DNA from: Burkholderiaceae bacterium
GTDB lineage: Bacteria > Pseudomonadota > Gammaproteobacteria > Burkholderiales > Burkholderiaceae_C
Direction: 5' to 3'
DNA: 64,000 nucleotides
Assembly (NCBI GenBank): GCA_919902775.1
Contig: CAKKRJ010000001.1
Span: 118,156-182,155 of the forward strand
A program made the translations under genes and the position numbers. The number at the start of each line of letters is the position of its first letter. Position 1 is the first letter of the stretch. Below the pieces are notes generated by a model. It ran no database searches. It was given only the letters and a program-made list of their open reading frames with translations, and had not been told where the DNA came from. Below are positions 56,758 to 64,000 of this stretch, in pieces.

Positions 56758-57927
56758 TCACAAATGTCGACAAGCTTCGGCGATGCGTTCGAGCGCCAAT
56801 TGGATATTGGCCTCTGAAGAGGCGTAAACCATGCGGACAAATCCTTCGCCCTGGGACCCAAAGTTCGATCCTGGCAACAAGGCCACATTGGCTTTTTCCA
56901 GCATCACATCCGCAAACTCTTCCGAGCTGAGGCCAAAACTGGAAATATTGGGGAAAGCATAAAACGCACCACCTGGAAGGTGACACGCCATGCCAGGAAT
57001 CGCATTCAAGCCATTCACCAGCAGATCCCGTCTTCTGCGGTACGTCGCCATCATTTCCTGGACCGGTGATTGATCGCCTTCAATCGCTGCAATGCCAGCC
57101 CGCTGGACAAATGCGGAAACACAAGAGGATGTGGTTTGAAGCAACATCATCATCCGCTCTGCAATCACCTTGGGGGCAATGACCGAACCCAGCCGCCAGC
57201 CGGTCATTGCAAATGCTTTGCTGAAGCCGTTGGACAAAATGACACGTTCGCGCGCTTCATCAAGACTGGAAATAGAGAAGAAACGGCCTTCTTCATAAAC
57301 CATCCGAGAATAGATTTCATCGGAATAGATGTAGAGGTCGTGCTTTTCGGCCAGCTCATAAATCTCCTTCAGATGTTCCGGCTCGGTGATCGCCCCCGTG
57401 GGGTTCTGCGGGCTGTTGATGATCAACAGACGGGTTCGAGGCGTGATCAACGGTTCGATGTCTGCTGCCCGCATGCGAAAGCCATTTTTGTCATGCAAGG
57501 GGTAGGGCACAGCCGTGGCCCCACACATGCTGATCGATGACAGATAGGTTGGGAACCCAGGGTTAGGGACCAGCACCTCTTGCCCGGGATTCACCAGGCA
57601 GAAAATGGCATAGAAAATGGAGATGTTGGCCCCCGGGGTGACGAGGACTTGGTTGACATCTGGCAAGAAGCCTCTTGACTTGTGCGTGGCTTGACGCATC
57701 GTTTCCACAAAATCAGCCAGGCCCCAACTGCTGCCGTAATGGGTCTCGCCGAGATCCAGTGACTGCTTTGCGGCCTCAACGATGTGACGTGGCGTCGTGA
57801 AGTCGGGATCCCCGATTTCGAGATGAACGATGTGGCGGCCTTGTGCCTCGAGCTGCTTAACTTTGTCAATCACCTTGAACATGGGTTGTCCCTGAATCAG
57901 GGCTGCGTTGGCTGCAATTTCTCTCAT
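56758..57927 (-). CDS. Class I PLP aminotransferase
   Basis: A 389-residue fold-type I aminotransferase of the AspAT family. It has the INSPQNPTGAI Asn-Pro turn, the YSDEIYSRM Asp-Tyr pair, and the Schiff-base Lys in NGFSKAFAMTGWRLG. ATG 57927 with AGAGG upstream is chosen over a longer frame. It lies between the rfbH dehydrase and TPP genes. The usual nucleotide-sugar transaminases are of the other (DegT) type, so an AspAT-like enzyme here is unusual. It could aminate the C-4 acetyl branch or supply a modified amino acid for linkage; neither is proven. Confidence 0.85.
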   Translation of the reverse strand: MREIAANAALIQGQPMFKVIDKVKQLEAQGRHIVHLEIGDPDFTTPRHIVEAAKQSLDLGETHYGSSWGLADFVETMRQATHKSRGFLPDVNQVLVTPGANISIFYAIFCLVNPGQEVLVPNPGFPTYLSSISMCGATAVPYPLHDKNGFRMRAADIEPLITPRTRLLIINSPQNPTGAITEPEHLKEIYELAEKHDLYIYSDEIYSRMVYEEGRFFSISSLDEARERVILSNGFSKAFAMTGWRLGSVIAPKVIAERMMMLLQTTSSCVSAFVQRAGIAAIEGDQSPVQEMMATYRRRRDLLVNGLNAIPGMACHLPGGAFYAFPNISSFGLSSEEFADVMLEKANVALLPGSNFGSQGEGFVRMVYASSEANIQLALERIAEACRHL

Positions 57928-57941
57928 TTGGACACCTCTGC

Positions 57942-59294
57942 TTAAAAGCCAATACCAAAAAATTCTTCGAGTTTGTCGGCGATGTAATCCAGCTGCGGCA
58001 CATCCAATCCCGGGAAAGTGCCCAGCCAGAAGGTCTGGTTCATCACGGTATCGGTGTTCGTCAGCTCGCCGCTGACACGGAAGTTCCGGCCCGCCATATA
58101 AGGTTGTTTGGTTAGATTGCCGGCGAACAACAGGCGCGTGCCGATCTTGTTCTGTTCCAGGAAGTTGATCAGGTCGGTCCGCTTCACGCCCGCCGTTTCC
58201 TTCAATACCAGGGGGAAACCAAACCAGGAGGGTTCGGAGTTGGGCGTGGCTTGTGGCAAGTGCAAGAACTGCTCGAGACTCGCCAGGCGATGCTTGAGGT
58301 AGGCGAAGTTGGCGCGGCGCTTGGCGATGAATTCGTCCACCCGGTCCATCTGCGCCAGTGCGCAGGCGGCCTGCATGTCGGTGATCTTGAGGTTGTAGCC
58401 CAGGTGGCTGTAGGTGTACTTGTGGTCGTAGCCGTCGGGCAGGTCGCCGCCCAGTTCCTTCTTGGTCCAGCAAAAGCGTTTGTCGCAGGTGTTGTCCTTG
58501 CCAGGCGGGCAGTAGCAATCACGGCCCCAGTCGCGGAAGGATTCGGCGATCAGCTTGAGCTCGGCGTTGTTGGTGAACACGGCACCGCCTTCGCCCATGG
58601 TGATGTGGTGTGCCGGGTAGAAGCTCAAGGTGGCGATGTCACCAAAGGTGCCGACCAACTGGCCGTTGTAGGTTGCACCCAGCGCGTCGCAGCAGTCTTC
58701 CACCAGCCAAAGCTGGTGCTTCTTGCACAACGTGGTGACCACTTCGAGGTTGAACGGGTTGCCCAGACTGTGGGCCAGCATGATGGCCTTGGTTTTTGGC
58801 GTGATGGCCGCCTCGATTTTTGACGCATCAATGTTGTGTGTGGCCAAGTCCACGTCGACAAACACCGGCACAGCGCCAAACTGAATGATCGGATTGACCG
58901 TTGTGGGGAAGCCGGCGGCAACGCCGATCACCTCGTCCCCTGGCTGGATGGCGCGATCGCCCAACTTGGGGCTGGTCAGCGTGGAGAAGGCGACCAGGTT
59001 GGCCGACGAGCCTGAGTTCACCGTGATCAGGTGCTTGACGCCCAGAAACTTTGCCAAGCGCTGTTCGAACAGCGCGTTGAAGCGGCCGGTGGTCAGCCAA
59101 CCGTCCAACGAGGCGTCGACCATCAGCTGCAGCTCTTTCGCGCCGATCACCTTGCCCGAGACGGGGACAGTGCTTTCTCCTGGCACAAAAGCCTTGGGTG
59201 CGTAGGCGATGTCGGCGTATTGCTGCACCAGCGCGCTGATCTGGCTGCGCAGCTTGTCCAGCTGCGGTTGAAAATGGACGGTTGTCGCGTTCAT
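57942..59294 (-). CDS. rfbH: CDP-4-keto-6-deoxyglucose-3-dehydrase E1 (RfbH/DdhC)
   Basis: A 450-residue PMP-dependent [2Fe-2S] enzyme. The PLP lysine of the fold is replaced by His in [14 protein letters not shown], diagnostic for E1. Four Cys ligands are spaced in [17 protein letters not shown]. With its reductase partner it removes the C3 hydroxyl of CDP-4-keto-6-deoxyglucose. Its ATG overlaps the rfbG stop. Nucleotide-sugar fold and length are normal. Confidence 0.96.
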   Translation of the reverse strand: MNATTVHFQPQLDKLRSQISALVQQYADIAYAPKAFVPGESTVPVSGKVIGAKELQLMVDASLDGWLTTGRFNALFEQRLAKFLGVKHLITVNSGSSANLVAFSTLTSPKLGDRAIQPGDEVIGVAAGFPTTVNPIIQFGAVPVFVDVDLATHNIDASKIEAAITPKTKAIMLAHSLGNPFNLEVVTTLCKKHQLWLVEDCCDALGATYNGQLVGTFGDIATLSFYPAHHITMGEGGAVFTNNAELKLIAESFRDWGRDCYCPPGKDNTCDKRFCWTKKELGGDLPDGYDHKYTYSHLGYNLKITDMQAACALAQMDRVDEFIAKRRANFAYLKHRLASLEQFLHLPQATPNSEPSWFGFPLVLKETAGVKRTDLINFLEQNKIGTRLLFAGNLTKQPYMAGRNFRVSGELTNTDTVMNQTFWLGTFPGLDVPQLDYIADKLEEFFGIGF

Positions 59295-60358
59295 GGGGTG
59301 GATCTGTATTGGTTAATCTGGTTCAGACAAACGGTGCGCATGTCCTGACCCTGGAGCCAGGCTTGATGCCACTGTGCAATGTGTTGGAGTGCGGTTTCCA
59401 GGGGCCAGCGGGGCACCCATTGCAAACGCTGCCGTGCTTTGGAAATATCCAACTTCAAAAAGCTGGCTTCGTGCGGATGGTCGCCGGGTTGCAGGGTCCA
59501 AGATGCGCTGCTGCCCCAGTTCTCGCAAAGATGTTCAACGATCCATTGCACAGGGCGTGCGTCCTCGTCGCGTGGGCCAAAATTCCAAGCCTCTGCATCG
59601 TCTTGTCCGTGCAGGGTCAGGCGTTCAGCCAACAGCAGGTAGCCCGACAGGGGCTCCAGCACATGCTGCCATGGGCGAATGGCGTGCGGATTTCGGATCT
59701 GTACAGACTCACGCTTTTCCAGGGCACGCAGGATGTCGGGAACCAGCCGATCGAGTGCCCAGTCACCCCCACCAATGACGTTGCCCGCACGGGCGGTTGC
59801 CATGGCGATGCCCGCCTCCGTCAGGAAAGATTGGCGGTAGGCTGCGCTCACCAGTTCTGCACAGCCCTTGCTGTTGGAATAGGGGTCATGTCCGCCCATG
59901 GGTTCATCTTCGCGGTAGCCCCAAACCCATTCGCGGTTCTCGTAGCACTTGTCCGTGGTGACGTTGACGATCGCCTTCACCGAGCCAGCGTGACGGGCCG
60001 CTTCAAGCACATGGACCGTGCCCATGACGTTGGTCGCGTAGGTCTCGATGGGCTGGCTGTAAGAAAGGCGCACCAGCGGCTGCGCGGCCAAGTGGAAAAC
60101 GATTTCTGGCTGGAATTCATCCATCTGTGCCTTCACCGCAGCAAAGTCACAGATGTCGACGATGCGGTGTTCCATGCCGTCAGCGACTCGGGCGACAACA
60201 AACAAGGCGGGCTCAGTGGGCGGCTCCAGCGCGATTCCGCGCAAGGTCGCTCCCATGGATTGCAGCCACAGGCTCAGCCAACTGCCTTTGAAGCCTGTGT
60301 GGCCAGTCAGCAGGACGCGTTTGCCGCGCCAAAAGTCAGGGTTGGTTTGGGACAGCAC
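59291..60358 (-). CDS. rfbG: CDP-glucose 4,6-dehydratase RfbG
   Basis: A 355-residue extended SDR. It has the nucleotide motif [34 protein letters not shown], and the Tyr-x3-Lys pair in [12 protein letters not shown]. It converts CDP-glucose to CDP-4-keto-6-deoxyglucose. GTG at 60358 is preferred because it avoids a 34-base overlap with rfbF, has AGGA upstream, and places the conserved [14 protein letters not shown] near the N-terminus. Confidence 0.95.
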   Translation of the reverse strand: MLSQTNPDFWRGKRVLLTGHTGFKGSWLSLWLQSMGATLRGIALEPPTEPALFVVARVADGMEHRIVDICDFAAVKAQMDEFQPEIVFHLAAQPLVRLSYSQPIETYATNVMGTVHVLEAARHAGSVKAIVNVTTDKCYENREWVWGYREDEPMGGHDPYSNSKGCAELVSAAYRQSFLTEAGIAMATARAGNVIGGGDWALDRLVPDILRALEKRESVQIRNPHAIRPWQHVLEPLSGYLLLAERLTLHGQDDAEAWNFGPRDEDARPVQWIVEHLCENWGSSASWTLQPGDHPHEASFLKLDISKARQRLQWVPRWPLETALQHIAQWHQAWLQGQDMRTVCLNQINQYRSTP

Positions 60359-60369
60359 GGGCTTCAGTC

Positions 60370-61137
60370 CTATTTTTTCCAAGGTGCAGTGCCGTCTGCC
60401 CACAGTTTTTCAAGGGTGTTTTTGTCGTGCAAGGTGTCCATGGGGTGCCAAAAACCGTAATGCGGATAGGCCATCAATTCACCCTCTGCGGCCAATTGCA
60501 TCAGGGGCTCTTGCTCCCAAACTGTGCGGTCATCTTTGAGGTACGAAAGTACTTTGGGGGACAGCACAAAAAAACCACCATTGATCAATGCACCATCACC
60601 CCGGGGCTTTTCCTGGAAGCTTTTGACTTGGCCATTTTGGATATCGAGTGCACCAAAGCGAGCCGTTGGGTAAGTGGCCGTGAGTGTGGCCGCTTTTCCG
60701 TGTTGGCGGTGAAAGGCGATGGTGGCGGAGATGTCGTTGTCACCGACGCCGTCGCCGTAGGTCAGACAAAACGCCTCGTCGTTTTTAACGTAATTGGCAA
60801 CACGCAGCAAACGCCCACCGGTCATGGTGCTGTCACCCGTATCGACCAAGGTCACCTTCCAAGGTTCGGCACGTTTTTGGTGGACTTCCATTTGGTTGGC
60901 CTGCATATCGAACGTGATGTCGGACATGTGCAGGAAATAATTGGCAAAGTATTCCTTGATCAAGTAACCCTTGTAGCCGCAGCAGATGATGAAGTCGTTC
61001 ACGCCGTGGTGTGAATACATTTTCATGATGTGCCAGAGAATCGGCTTGCCCCCGATTTCCACCATGGGTTTGGGCCGTGTCGAAGTTTCTTCGCTGAGCC
61101 GTGTACCCAGACCTCCGGCAAAAATGACTGCTTTCAT
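60370..61137 (-). CDS. rfbF: Glucose-1-phosphate cytidylyltransferase RfbF
   Basis: A 255-residue enzyme making CDP-glucose from CTP and glucose-1-phosphate, the entry to CDP-dideoxyhexoses. The nucleotide-binding start is KAVIFAGGLGTRLSEETST and RPKPMVEIGGKPILWHIM. LTYGDGVGDND holds the metal Asp. ATG 61137 with GAGG 8 bases upstream is preferred; a longer frame adds 13 residues. Length matches the family. Confidence 0.95.
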   Translation of the reverse strand: MKAVIFAGGLGTRLSEETSTRPKPMVEIGGKPILWHIMKMYSHHGVNDFIICCGYKGYLIKEYFANYFLHMSDITFDMQANQMEVHQKRAEPWKVTLVDTGDSTMTGGRLLRVANYVKNDEAFCLTYGDGVGDNDISATIAFHRQHGKAATLTATYPTARFGALDIQNGQVKSFQEKPRGDGALINGGFFVLSPKVLSYLKDDRTVWEQEPLMQLAAEGELMAYPHYGFWHPMDTLHDKNTLEKLWADGTAPWKK

Positions 61138-61147
61138 ATTGATTTCC

Positions 61148-62146
61148 TCAATTTTTTCCGGAGCTGACAAAAGCATCGGAGTGGAAACGTTTCTCTGGCA
61201 AGCCCGCCTGTACCAATCGGTTCCTGGCGCTTTGAATCATGGCATCTGAACCGCAGGCGTAGACCACTGATTTTGCTGGATCTGGTTTTGACGCCAGCAG
61301 GACATCCTGAACATAGCCTGTTGCACCATTCCAGGCATCCGATGGACGCGACAGGACGGGAATGTAAGTGTGCGAACCGGGTATCTCCGTCACATCCAAG
61401 TACAGATCGTGTGACTGGCGTCCGCCCCACACGACTGTGACCGACTTGGGTTGCTGGTCGGGTAAAAGCGTGGGCATGGACTCGAGCATGGCCTTGACGG
61501 GTGCCATGCCGGTACCGGTGGCGAGAAAGATGAGGTCGACGCCCGCAGTTTCGCGCAAGAAGAACGTGCCCAATGGGCCGTTCAGGCGAAGCAGGTCATT
61601 CGGTTGGGCTTGGTTAAACCAGTAGTGACTCATGGCCCCACCGGCAACAGCCCGAATGTGGAGTTCCAGCAGTTTTTCTGTTGAGCAAGCATTCGCCAGC
61701 GAGTAGCTGCGCCGGATACCCTGGGGGCCAATCACTTCGATGTATTGACCTGGGATGAAGCGAAAATCTGCGCTCGGCGGGAGCCGCAAAAAAACACGCA
61801 CCACGTCGTGTGTCAAACGATCGATGGCGTTGATGCGGCAGGGCAAGGTTTTGGCGATGGGCAACACCACGTCACCCAAATCATCGACTTCCAGCAGAGC
61901 ATCGGATGCCGCACTCCGAATACAACTCAAAATCCAACCCTCGGCCTTTTCAGCCTCAGTCAGACCGACCTCGGGATGCAATGCTTGGGTGGCGCCGCTG
62001 ATGACCTTGCACTTGCACGTGCTGCATCGGCCTGTTTTGCAGCTGTAGGGCAGCGCGATGTGGGCTTGTGAAGCGGCGTCCAGAATCGACACCCCTGACG
62101 GGGCTGAAAATTTTTTTCCAGAACTCAGCGTGACCAGTGCCATCAT
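61148..62146 (-). CDS. rfbI: CDP-6-deoxy-delta-3,4-glucoseen reductase E3 (RfbI/DdhD)
   Basis: A 332-residue flavoprotein with three parts: an N-terminal plant-type [2Fe-2S] ferredoxin (CKTGRCSTCKCK, then WILSC), a FAD domain (RRSYSLANA) and a NAD domain (LATGTGMAPVKAML, VYACGSDAMI). It passes electrons to RfbH during C3 deoxygenation. Start at ATG 62146 or 62143; a GTG 62149 just upstream is also in frame. Ten bases separate it from rfbF. Confidence 0.94.
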   Translation of the reverse strand: MMALVTLSSGKKFSAPSGVSILDAASQAHIALPYSCKTGRCSTCKCKVISGATQALHPEVGLTEAEKAEGWILSCIRSAASDALLEVDDLGDVVLPIAKTLPCRINAIDRLTHDVVRVFLRLPPSADFRFIPGQYIEVIGPQGIRRSYSLANACSTEKLLELHIRAVAGGAMSHYWFNQAQPNDLLRLNGPLGTFFLRETAGVDLIFLATGTGMAPVKAMLESMPTLLPDQQPKSVTVVWGGRQSHDLYLDVTEIPGSHTYIPVLSRPSDAWNGATGYVQDVLLASKPDPAKSVVYACGSDAMIQSARNRLVQAGLPEKRFHSDAFVSSGKN

Positions 62147-62229
62147 CACTTGCGACTGTCGGTTAGGTTAATCATGCTTTTTCAGCCCTTGGCGCATCAT
62201 ACTTGTCCATCACGACCGCTATGCCGTAT

Positions 62230-63132
62230 TCAGGGACGACGCTTGATGTGCTGGACAAATTCGCCCACCTGATCGAGCCAGCTGGCGGAGTACGCGTTGA
62301 GTTTGCCCACCATGTTGTCCATGGTTTGGTCGATGGCCGACACATGGGGTGGCGTCGCCCGCGAGTCCATCCCGGGCTCGTAGGTCATGGGTGGCAAAGC
62401 CCCCATTTCCAAGCTGTCCACGACGGACCTGGGCAACTGCTTGTCCTGCATGAGAACGGGGACCGCGCCACACAACACGGCGTCGATGTTCGTGGCACTC
62501 AGGCAATCCCATGAATAGAAATACTTGCATTGGCGCAACAGCAGCGCCAATTGTTGTTTGTCGCGCGGCCAATCGCGCTCGACCAACAGCGTATTGGGAA
62601 CGAGGTGACAGTCGGCGTATTCCTGTCCTTTGCCGATGTAGGTCAGGCACAGGCTGCGCTGGCTCCAGTGCACTGTGCCGCGGTTGTGCATGTGCTCTGA
62701 CACAAAGGGTTTGTACAGGATGCAGTCGGGGTTTGAAATGTAGCTGCTCGAATAGCTGATCACGAACTCGGAATCGATCTCGAATTTCGGGAACCCCAGT
62801 ACATAGGTGGCGTAACGACTGGCGCCCAGGGGGTTGCCTTGGACGATGTCTGGATAGATGACCACCGCGTTGCGTGTGTAGTCCGAAATTTCTTGCAAGC
62901 TACGCCCAGTGAAGTAGTCATGGTGCATTCCGTTGGGGTCATGGAATTGCGCATCTGCGGAGTAGCCAAACTTGAAATTTTGTGCCGCTTGGCTGCCCTC
63001 GGTGATGAGAAGGAGGCCGGCTTGCTCGCCAATTTGATTGAGCGCAGTGCAAAGCTCGTGCAACACCATGATGCCGCCGGATCGCGACGAGTAGGGCGGG
63101 GCGACAACGAGAAAGTGGGTCGGGGTGGTCAT
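62230..63132 (-). CDS. Probable glycosyltransferase, family not recognised
   Basis: A 300-residue protein with an N-terminal Rossmann-like FLVVAPPYSSRSGGIMVLHEL and a C-terminal CGAVPVLM segment (WDCLSATNIDAVLCGAVP), resembling the nucleotide-sugar side of GT-B enzymes. No family could be assigned with certainty. It lies between a GT2 gene and the CDP-sugar genes, so a role in transferring the dideoxyhexose-type sugar is likely. ATG 63132 is used; a TTG at 63141 would overlap the GT2 stop. Confidence 0.62.
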   Translation of the reverse strand: MTTPTHFLVVAPPYSSRSGGIMVLHELCTALNQIGEQAGLLLITEGSQAAQNFKFGYSADAQFHDPNGMHHDYFTGRSLQEISDYTRNAVVIYPDIVQGNPLGASRYATYVLGFPKFEIDSEFVISYSSSYISNPDCILYKPFVSEHMHNRGTVHWSQRSLCLTYIGKGQEYADCHLVPNTLLVERDWPRDKQQLALLLRQCKYFYSWDCLSATNIDAVLCGAVPVLMQDKQLPRSVVDSLEMGALPPMTYEPGMDSRATPPHVSAIDQTMDNMVGKLNAYSASWLDQVGEFVQHIKRRP

Positions 63133-63137
63133 CGTGG

Positions 63138-63968
63138 TCAAAGCAGCTGCTGCGGCAGGTCCAGTCCCGCAACGGCGAGCATGGATTTGCGCTGGAGTTG
63201 AATCTCGGGGGTTGGCGCAGCATGGCGTCGGTAGACGTAGAGATAGTCGATGACGGCGTTGAAGTTGGTGGCGGCTGCGCTGGAACCCCGCCGGTCGGTC
63301 GTGGTGTCGTCAACCTCACTCACCAGGGAGCAGGCGATGGGTAGGTGAATGGGCATCTGTCGGCTGAACACGGCCAGGAGGAAGTCCCAATCCTCGTAGG
63401 CCCGCATGGTTTCGTCGAACTCTAAACCTGCAAGCAGGTGGCGCGAGAACATGAAACAGGACATGTGGACCTGGTTCTTGACGAACACGTCCAGGGTGAG
63501 GCGTTCACGCAGATCGAGCGCTTGCTCGGCCAGCTTGATCGGGCCTGAGGCCGGGCGGCTTTCTTTGATGACCGTGCAATCAAAGTAGAGCGCTGTCGCA
63601 GGCAGTTGTGGCCACTGGGCAAACAGGGACGCACAGAACCCCTCTTGCCAGGCATCGTCATCGTCCAGGAACATGGTGTATTGCCCGCGCACCAGTTTCA
63701 GACCCAGGTTTCGACTGGCCGAAGGGCCGGGTGCCCCGTTTCTGCGCACGTAGATGTCACCCTTGCCGAGCAAGTTGGCGCAGACCTCGTCGGTCGCAGA
63801 GTCAATGACATCAGAGACCACAATCACCTCAATCTGGTCGCGCCCCGCTTGGGCGTTGACGGATGCCAGCGCTCGGCTGAGCAGCTGAGGTCGCAGGTGG
63901 GTGGGGACGATGAGCGAGAGGATGGGTTTTGACACCGCCAGAGGCGAAGCCACCGATTCAAGAGCCAT
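63138..63968 (-). CDS. Family 2 glycosyltransferase
   Basis: A 276-residue GT-A glycosyltransferase. It has the nucleotide-binding SLIVPTHLRPQLLSRAL, ASRNLGLKLVRGQYTMFLDDDD with the DxD metal motif, and YEDWDFLLAV, where ED is a likely catalytic acid. It is the most upstream gene seen in this minus-strand unit; the promoter is probably beyond 63968. Acceptor and donor are unknown, but the operon suggests surface glycan or glycoprotein sugar assembly. Confidence 0.85.
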   Translation of the reverse strand: MALESVASPLAVSKPILSLIVPTHLRPQLLSRALASVNAQAGRDQIEVIVVSDVIDSATDEVCANLLGKGDIYVRRNGAPGPSASRNLGLKLVRGQYTMFLDDDDAWQEGFCASLFAQWPQLPATALYFDCTVIKESRPASGPIKLAEQALDLRERLTLDVFVKNQVHMSCFMFSRHLLAGLEFDETMRAYEDWDFLLAVFSRQMPIHLPIACSLVSEVDDTTTDRRGSSAAATNFNAVIDYLYVYRRHAAPTPEIQLQRKSMLAVAGLDLPQQLL

Positions 63969-64000
63969 TGGATGCCTCCGTCTCCAGGGGTTTTTCGCAT

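Overview
The window comes from a chromosome of a high-GC betaproteobacterium, most likely Burkholderiales/Comamonadaceae. The evidence is the gene set and order (hflC end, DUF2065, hisZ, purA; map-glnD; purL), polar flagellar genes with sigma-54 and sigma-28 promoters, and REP-type palindromes. No rRNA, tRNA, CRISPR array or complete insertion sequence was seen. Species cannot be fixed from sequence alone.

Bases 1-26000 are mostly housekeeping: the end of hflC, a small membrane protein, hisZ, purA, a phosphoribosyltransferase, a cystathionine beta-lyase-like enzyme, a DUF2189 membrane protein, mnmH/selU, a TesA-type esterase divergent from a YbbA/LolD-like ATPase, rlmB, a lipoprotein, a two-gene chromate transporter, a YigZ protein, a YgiQ radical-SAM protein with a REP pair inside its reading frame, glnD, map, an orphan Phd antitoxin, purL and a SWIM/SNF2 helicase. 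Bases 26000-33000 hold a CopG/PIN toxin-antitoxin pair with a clear operator, an iron-type ABC importer (binding protein, fused permease, ATPase), a LysR regulator and a gph phosphatase.

Bases 33000-43300 are flagellar. One minus-strand unit reads sigma-54 activator, fliE, fliF, fliG, fliH, fliI, fliJ, and has a near-perfect -24/-12 promoter. Next to it lie a REP pair, a second fliH paralog, a small cysteine-containing protein and a short flagellin with its own sigma-54 promoter.

Bases 43260-54007 hold the most unusual part. There is a small TPR protein with a sigma-54 promoter and a leader hairpin, then an 8-kb gene for a 2673-residue protein made almost wholly of Ser/Thr/Gln-rich octapeptides. 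The octads follow a regular grammar: Asp/Glu-marked octads are spaced mostly 6, 7 or 11 apart, giving 17- and 24-octad super-repeats, and part of the gene is an exact 576-bp tandem repeat. The giant gene has a 14/16 match to the sigma-28 (FliA) promoter, and divergent from it a sigma-54 promoter drives a GT41 (OGT/SPINDLY-type) protein glycosyltransferase with conserved catalytic His and Lys. I infer a flagellum-co-regulated giant protein that may be O-glycosylated by its divergent neighbour. I know of no description of such a system.

Bases 54004-63968 are one minus-strand operon for a CDP-3,6-dideoxyhexose route (rfbF, rfbG, rfbH, rfbI) with two glycosyltransferase-like genes, a TPP-dependent enzyme resembling YerE, a class I aminotransferase and an SDR reductase. 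Together these suggest a branched, perhaps amino-substituted, CDP-sugar for surface polysaccharide or for protein glycosylation.
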